From Streptomyces blattellae (GTDB lineage: Bacteria > Actinomycetota > Actinomycetes > Streptomycetales > Streptomycetaceae): 64,000 bases of DNA. The DNA is taken from assembly GCF_009709555.1 (NCBI RefSeq), contig NZ_WJBG01000225.1, forward strand, positions 1 through 64,000, given 5' to 3'. Every line of letters starts with the position of its first letter. Position 1 is the first letter of the stretch. The notes beneath the pieces were generated by a model. The model saw only the letters and a program-made list of their open reading frames with translations. It ran no database searches and was not told the DNA's origin. Shown in pieces: positions 59,909 to 64,000 of this stretch. A program made the translations under genes and the position numbers.

Positions 59909-60694
59909 TCACCGGGCGGGGCTGATCGCCTGGAGTTGCCTGCCCTCCTCGTAGGCCAGGGCGGGTGTGGGCAGCGCGCCCTCGCGCCCGCTCAGCAGCA
60001 CCGTCAGGGTGCCGTCGGCGGCGGCCTCCGGGGCCGGCAGTTCGCCGATCCGGCGCAGCGCCTGGGCGGCGACCGCTCCGGCGGAACCGTGCAGGACGAG
60101 CGTTGGGCGACCGGGCCGCTGCACGGCGGCGCGGATGCGTTCGGCGACCAGTTCGTAATGGGTGCAGCCCAGGACGACGGTCGTTACATCGTCAGGGGTC
60201 AGCGCGGCGGCCGCGGCGACGGCGGCGGTGATGGCGGCCTCGTCCGCGTGTTCTACGGCCTCGGCCAGGCCGTAGCAGGGCACCTCGGTGACCGTCACAC
60301 CGTCGGCGAAGTCCTGGATCAGACCGCGCTGGTAGGGGCTGCCGGTGGTGGCCGGGGTCGCCCAGATCGCGAAGGGGCCGCCACCGGCCGCGGCCGGCTT
60401 GATCGCCGGGACGGTGCCGATGACCGGGATACCGGGTTCGAGGAGGGCGCGCAGGGTGGTCAGCGCGTGGACGGTCGCGGTGTTGCAGCCGATGATCAGG
60501 GCGTCGGGCCGATGGGCGGCAGCCGCCTCGGCGACGGCGACGGCGCGCTCCGTGAGGTCCTCGGAGGTCCTGGGTCCCCAGGGCATGCCGTCCGGGTCGA
60601 GGGAGAGGACGAGATCTGCGTCGGGTCGCAGGCGCCGTACCGCGGCGGTGGCCGCCAGCAGACCGATTCCGGAGTCCATGAGCGCGATCTTCAC
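59909..60694 (-). CDS. Aspartate/glutamate racemase-family protein (MurI-like)
   Basis: A 261-aa cofactor-independent racemase homologue. The two catalytic cysteines are in ALIIGCNTATVHALTTLRA and TTVVLGCTHYELVAERIR. MKIALMDSGIGLLAATAAVRRL is the glutamate-racemase start. It differs enough from Streptomyces MurI (about 270 aa) that it may be an accessory racemase or a hydantoin/aspartate relative. It is divergent from the HpnB-like glycosyltransferase. Confidence 0.85.
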   Translation of the reverse strand: MKIALMDSGIGLLAATAAVRRLRPDADLVLSLDPDGMPWGPRTSEDLTERAVAVAEAAAAHRPDALIIGCNTATVHALTTLRALLEPGIPVIGTVPAIKPAAAGGGPFAIWATPATTGSPYQRGLIQDFADGVTVTEVPCYGLAEAVEHADEAAITAAVAAAAALTPDDVTTVVLGCTHYELVAERIRAAVQRPGRPTLVLHGSAGAVAAQALRRIGELPAPEAAADGTLTVLLSGREGALPTPALAYEEGRQLQAISPAR

Positions 60695-60751
60695 CCGGTC
60701 ACGATAGACGATGGGCCGTGTGGCACCGCAGCGGTGGGGCAGACTGCGCGC

Positions 60752-61927
60752 GTGAGTGCCATCGCGTGGACCGCCGCCGCATCACTGGTCGCCTGGCTGT
60801 GGCTGCTGCTGGGCCAGGGCTTCTTCTGGCGTACGGACGTACGCCTGCCGGCGCGTCCCGAACCGGAGGCCTGGCCTGCGGTCTGCGTCGTCGTCCCGGC
60901 CCGGGACGAGGCCGCCGTACTGCCCGGGAGTCTGCCGTCGCTGCTCGCCCAGGACTACCCGGGACGAGCGGAAGTCTTCCTGATCGACGACGGCAGCGCG
61001 GACGGCACCGGAGAGTCGGCCCGGGCGCTGTCGCGGCGGCACGGCGGGCTGCCGCTGACCGTCTCCTCGCCGGGCGAGCCACCCGCGGGCTGGACCGGCA
61101 AGCTCTGGGCGGTCCGTCATGGCATCGGCCTGGCACGCGCGCGTGATCCCGAGTATCTGCTGCTGACGGACGCCGACATCGCCCATGCCCCGGACAGCCT
61201 GCGGGAGTTGGTCGCGGCAGCGCAGGCCGGAGGTTTCGATGTCGTCTCCCAGATGGCACGGCTGCGGGTGGCGAGTGTGTGGGAGCGGCTCGTCGTGCCC
61301 GCCTTCGTGTACTTCTTCGCCCAGTTGTACCCCTTCCGCCGGATCGGCAAGAAAGGGGCGCGGACGGCGGCCGCGGCGGGTGGCTGTGTACTGCTGCGGG
61401 CGGAGACGGCCGAGCGGGCGCGGATCCCGGACGCCATCCGGCACGCCGTCATCGACGATGTGGCACTGGCGCGTGCCGTCAAGGGCGGCGGGGGGCACAT
61501 CTGGCTGGGGCTGGCGGAGCGGGTGGACAGCGTGCGCCCGTATCCACGGCTGCACGACCTGTGGCGGATGGTCTCGCGCAGCGCGTACGCGCAGTTGCGG
61601 CACAATCCGCTGCTGCTCGCCGGTACGGTCGCGGGGCTCGCGCTGGTCTATCTGGTACCGCCCGTGGCCCTGGTCTGCGGCCTGGCCGTGGGCGATGCGG
61701 CGTCCGCGGTCGCCGGTGTCCTCGCGTGGCTGCTGATGACGGGGACGTACGTCCCGATGCTGCGTTACTACCGGCAGCCCCTGTGGCTCGCTCCGCTGCT
61801 GCCGTTCACCGCGTTTCTGTATCTGCTCATGACGGTCGACTCCGCGGCCCAGCACTACCGGGGGCGCGGCGCCGCCTGGAAGGGCCGCACCTACGCACGT
61901 CCGGGCGCCGTCGCCGACGAAGGCTGA
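60752..61927 (+). CDS. Family 2 glycosyltransferase, HpnB-like
   Basis: A 391-aa membrane-associated GT2 starting at GTG 60752. After one N-terminal helix, AVCVVVPARDEAAVLPGSLPSLLAQDY starts the GT2 domain. The nucleotide-sugar and Mg motifs are FLIDDGSADGTGESA and LLLTDADIAHAPDSLRE, and the acceptor site VIDDVALARAVKGGGG. Two or three C-terminal helices close it. It resembles hopanoid-associated glycosyltransferase HpnB, but no other hopanoid genes are in the window, so the product is uncertain. Confidence 0.85.
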   Translation: MSAIAWTAAASLVAWLWLLLGQGFFWRTDVRLPARPEPEAWPAVCVVVPARDEAAVLPGSLPSLLAQDYPGRAEVFLIDDGSADGTGESARALSRRHGGLPLTVSSPGEPPAGWTGKLWAVRHGIGLARARDPEYLLLTDADIAHAPDSLRELVAAAQAGGFDVVSQMARLRVASVWERLVVPAFVYFFAQLYPFRRIGKKGARTAAAAGGCVLLRAETAERARIPDAIRHAVIDDVALARAVKGGGGHIWLGLAERVDSVRPYPRLHDLWRMVSRSAYAQLRHNPLLLAGTVAGLALVYLVPPVALVCGLAVGDAASAVAGVLAWLLMTGTYVPMLRYYRQPLWLAPLLPFTAFLYLLMTVDSAAQHYRGRGAAWKGRTYARPGAVADEG

Positions 61928-61934
61928 AGCCCGC

Positions 61935-63185
61935 TCACTTCCTGCCGGGCGTCCAGTTCATGCCCCACCCGTAGGCGTAGTCGACGGTGCGCTGCGGGCT
62001 GACCCCACGCTCCGGAACCAGATAGCGAGCCTCGCGCTGGACGACCAGGTCGCTGCCGGTGTTGGTGATGAGGACGAGCGCGCACACCGTCGAGGGGACG
62101 GTGCACTCGTCGAGCGAGAAGTCGATCGGGGCGCCGTGCTGCGGAGTGAGGGTGACCGTGGCGTGCAGATCGGCGAAGGAGCGCGCCCCTTGGTAGATGG
62201 TCACGAAGACGAGGATGCGCCGAAAGGCCTGTTTGTGGTCGAGGTTGACGGTGAGGTTCTCGCCGCTCGACACGGCGCCGGTGCGGTCGTCGCCGTCGAG
62301 GTGGATGTACGGGGGCTGGCGCAGCGCACCGAAAGCGTTGCCCAGGGCCTGGACGACTCCCTTGCTGCCGTCGGTGAGTTCGTACAGCGCGCACAGGTCG
62401 AGGTCGAGGTCGGAGTGCATGGCGACGGCACGGCCCAGCTTGCTGGCCCAGCCGGAGAACTGCTTGCGCACCTCCCAGTTGAGGTTCACGCGCATGGCAC
62501 CCGAGGTGCCGCCCTGCTTGGTCAGCGACACCGAGGGCGCCGCCTTGGTCAGCGTCACCTTGCTGAGGCTGACCGGTGCCGCGGGAGGTGCCGCAGGAGG
62601 GGGTGGAGGCGCGGTCACCGGGGGTGCGACGGGCGCTGCCGGAGCAGCGGCGGCCTGCTGCGGCTCGTCGACCGTGATACCGAAGTCCGTGGCGAGGCCC
62701 TCCAGCCCGCTGCCGTAGCCCTGGCCGACGGCACGGAACTTCCAGGCGCCCTGGCGGCGGTAGAACTCGCCCAGCACGTAAGCGGTTTCTACCGTCGCGC
62801 CCGTGCTGTCGAAGCGGGCGACCACAGTGTTCTGGGCGGCGTCGCGGACCTCGATGTAGAGATCCGGCACCTGTCCGAACGTACCGCCGTCCACGGATGC
62901 GGCCAGGACCACCGTCTCGATCGCGGGCTCCACGCGCGCGAGGTCGACGAGGAGACTGTCGACCACCAGGCCGTCGGAGTCCCGTTTGCCCTCGTGGCGC
63001 ACGGCGCCCGAGGAGTGCTCCGGCTGGTTGTAGAAGACGAAGTCGGCGTCGGACCGGACCTTTCCGCCGACCAGCAGCAGCGCCGACGCGTCCGCGTCGG
63101 GCACGCCCGGGCCGGAGCGCCGGCCCAATTCGACCCGCAGCGCTGTCGTCGGCACCGGAGCATTCGATCCTTTAGGCATTGACAT
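61935..63185 (-). CDS. TerD-family protein with two TerD domains
   Basis: A 416-aa protein starting at ATG 63185. The N-terminal TerD domain (1-180) has LRVELGRRSGPGVPDADASALLLVGGKVRSDADFVFYNQPEHSSGAVRHEG and the Ca-binding motif DSLLVDLARVE. A Pro/Ala-rich linker (180-225) leads to a second TerD-like domain with SLTKQGGTSGAMRVNLNWE, LDLDLCALYEL and GDDRTGA. TerD proteins bind calcium and form stress-related membrane assemblies (tellurium resistance, development). The gene stands alone, with no terB/C/Z neighbours. Confidence 0.9.
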   Translation of the reverse strand: MSMPKGSNAPVPTTALRVELGRRSGPGVPDADASALLLVGGKVRSDADFVFYNQPEHSSGAVRHEGKRDSDGLVVDSLLVDLARVEPAIETVVLAASVDGGTFGQVPDLYIEVRDAAQNTVVARFDSTGATVETAYVLGEFYRRQGAWKFRAVGQGYGSGLEGLATDFGITVDEPQQAAAAPAAPVAPPVTAPPPPPAAPPAAPVSLSKVTLTKAAPSVSLTKQGGTSGAMRVNLNWEVRKQFSGWASKLGRAVAMHSDLDLDLCALYELTDGSKGVVQALGNAFGALRQPPYIHLDGDDRTGAVSSGENLTVNLDHKQAFRRILVFVTIYQGARSFADLHATVTLTPQHGAPIDFSLDECTVPSTVCALVLITNTGSDLVVQREARYLVPERGVSPQRTVDYAYGWGMNWTPGRK

Positions 63186-63486
63186 GTCCGCCCCCATCAC
63201 GAGTCACCGCGCCAGGTCGTCACGCCCCGGCAGCCCATTGGGTTCTCTCTACCTACCCGACCAACCTATTCCCCGGCACGGCGAACTCCCATGAGCCGCC
63301 CATGAAGATCGCTGTACAACCGCCGGTAACCCGCTCGGAACTCGGCCTTTACGGGACCCGAACCCCGACCGCTGCCCCTTTTTGCCGAGTTCGCTCGCAT
63401 TGGGGATCCCACGTCACTGCCGACACGAAAAACAACCCTCTTATCGGTCTCCCCAACCAGCACATCGTGGGCTTAACTTATGTGCC
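63186..63486. other. Divergent intergenic region between terD and the DUF6643 gene
   Basis: No gene is seen. TTAACTTATGT about 10 bp before the ATG at 63487 could be a -10-like region; no clear operator is found. Confidence 0.4.
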
Positions 63487-63921
63487 ATGACCTCCCCCCG
63501 CTCCACTTATGGCGGCGGCTACTACTCCGCCTCCTTCCCGGACACTCCGATCTACGACAAGCTCGTCGCCGAGCGGGGTACCCCGCAGATCGCTCCGATC
63601 CGGGTCCCCGCGGCGTACGACATGCCGGGCAGCCACCTGCCCGCGCTGCCGTCGGCGCTCCCGGCCCTCCCGGCCGCCCCGTCCCAGCCGTCCTACGGCT
63701 ACCCGCAGGCGCAGCAGCCGGCTCCGCTGCAGCAGGCACCCGCGGCCTACATTCCGCAGCAGGCGTCCGCGCCCCGCGGCTATCCCGGTCCGCAACAGCA
63801 GCAGCCGCGCCCGATGGCTCCCGGCACGGGCTACGAGGCGATGCGCCCCGCGGCTCCCCGGCCCACGCCGGCGGCCCCGTACCAGGAGCCGTACAACAAC
63901 CAGCAGTACCGCGGTTACTGA
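63487..63921 (+). CDS. DUF6643-family Pro/Gln-rich protein
   Basis: A 144-aa protein. The N-terminal 45 residues (MTSPRSTYGGGYYSASFPDTPIYDKLVAERGTPQIAPIRVPAAYD) are the highly conserved part of this Streptomyces family. The remainder is disordered and rich in Pro, Gln, Ala and Tyr. There is no signal peptide or helix. Function is unknown. Confidence 0.8.
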   Translation: MTSPRSTYGGGYYSASFPDTPIYDKLVAERGTPQIAPIRVPAAYDMPGSHLPALPSALPALPAAPSQPSYGYPQAQQPAPLQQAPAAYIPQQASAPRGYPGPQQQQPRPMAPGTGYEAMRPAAPRPTPAAPYQEPYNNQQYRGY

Positions 63922-63963
63922 TCCTCCAGCGGGACTGTCGGTGCCGGCTGGCACGATGTCCCC

Positions 63964-64000
63964 ATGGGGAACGCGCAGCTGCAGTCGATTCATGTTCATC
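63964..64000 (+). CDS. Start of a probable MOSC-domain protein (partial)
   Basis: ATG 63964 begins MGNAQLQSIHVH and is cut by the window edge. The AQLQSIHVH start resembles the N-terminal beta-barrel strand of MOSC proteins (QLxSIHVHPVKS). Only 12 residues are available. Confidence 0.45.
   Translation, partial: MGNAQLQSIHVH

Noticed and set aside
1..64000. tRNA, rRNA, transposase or integrase genes
   Set aside because: I read both strands for cloverleaf-type sequences and for recombinase motifs and found none I could support.

Overview
The window is chromosomal DNA from a Streptomyces or a very close relative. GC is very high with strongly GC-biased third codon positions, GTG starts are frequent, and many genes overlap by 4-8 bp. 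Marker genes fit this: a 2-methylisoborneol synthase with its geranyl-diphosphate C-methyltransferase, DhaKLM, Rv1733c-type membrane proteins, a PAS-GAF-SpoIIE phosphatase, a DUF6643 protein and a TerD protein. I see no rRNA, tRNA, CRISPR array, transposase or prophage.

Layout. 0-4.3 kb: ATP-grasp ligase and RpiB-like isomerase (-), then the PEP-dependent dihydroxyacetone kinase operon dhaKLM (+). 4.3-15.5 kb: a dead SDR gene, a GH75 chitosanase-like secreted protein, small exported proteins, a PAS/GAF/SpoIIE phosphatase, a PrmC-like methyltransferase, a MarR regulator, a dead GNAT gene, and a molybdopterin oxidoreductase with its ferredoxin-reductase partner. 15.5-25 kb: an 8-oxoguanine-deaminase-type amidohydrolase divergent from an acetylxylan esterase, an EstB-like serine hydrolase, a dead MEDS-domain gene, a methyltransferase, a second, divergent transcription terminator Rho, a D,D-carboxypeptidase and a GT87 fragment. 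25-30 kb: an asparagine catabolic set (FCD regulator, permease, asparaginase, aspartase). 30-33.6 kb: UppP, a coupled crcB-DUF190-crcB fluoride-export operon behind a probable fluoride riboswitch, a strictosidine-synthase-like protein and an ArsR regulator. 33.8-41.9 kb: a galactan-utilisation locus (GH53, GH42, ABC importer, LacI) with overlapping divergent promoters and two operators. 42-48 kb: MarR, SseB, the 2-MIB pair, DUF899, a solitary PstS and a dead enoyl-CoA hydratase. 48.2-49.6 kb: an ABM monooxygenase and a VOC protein with foreign codon use. 50-64 kb: MsrA, prephenate dehydratase, a GAF-PucR regulator, a dead 3-hydroxybutyrate dehydrogenase, Nudix, Lnt, a polysaccharide-polymerase-like protein, an Asp/Glu racemase, an HpnB-like glycosyltransferase, TerD, DUF6643 and the start of a MOSC gene.

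The standout is the 380-aa Rho paralogue at 22019-23161. It carries serine at the position equivalent to E. coli G337, where G337S is a classical bicyclomycin-resistance substitution. It also lacks the three aromatic residues of the primary RNA-binding site. Other points of note are the probable fluoride riboswitch, the galactan control region, the imported ABM-VOC pair, an apparent frame break at the 5' end of the 2-MIB synthase gene, and six decaying genes, four of which have short tandem-repeat expansions at or beside the lesion.
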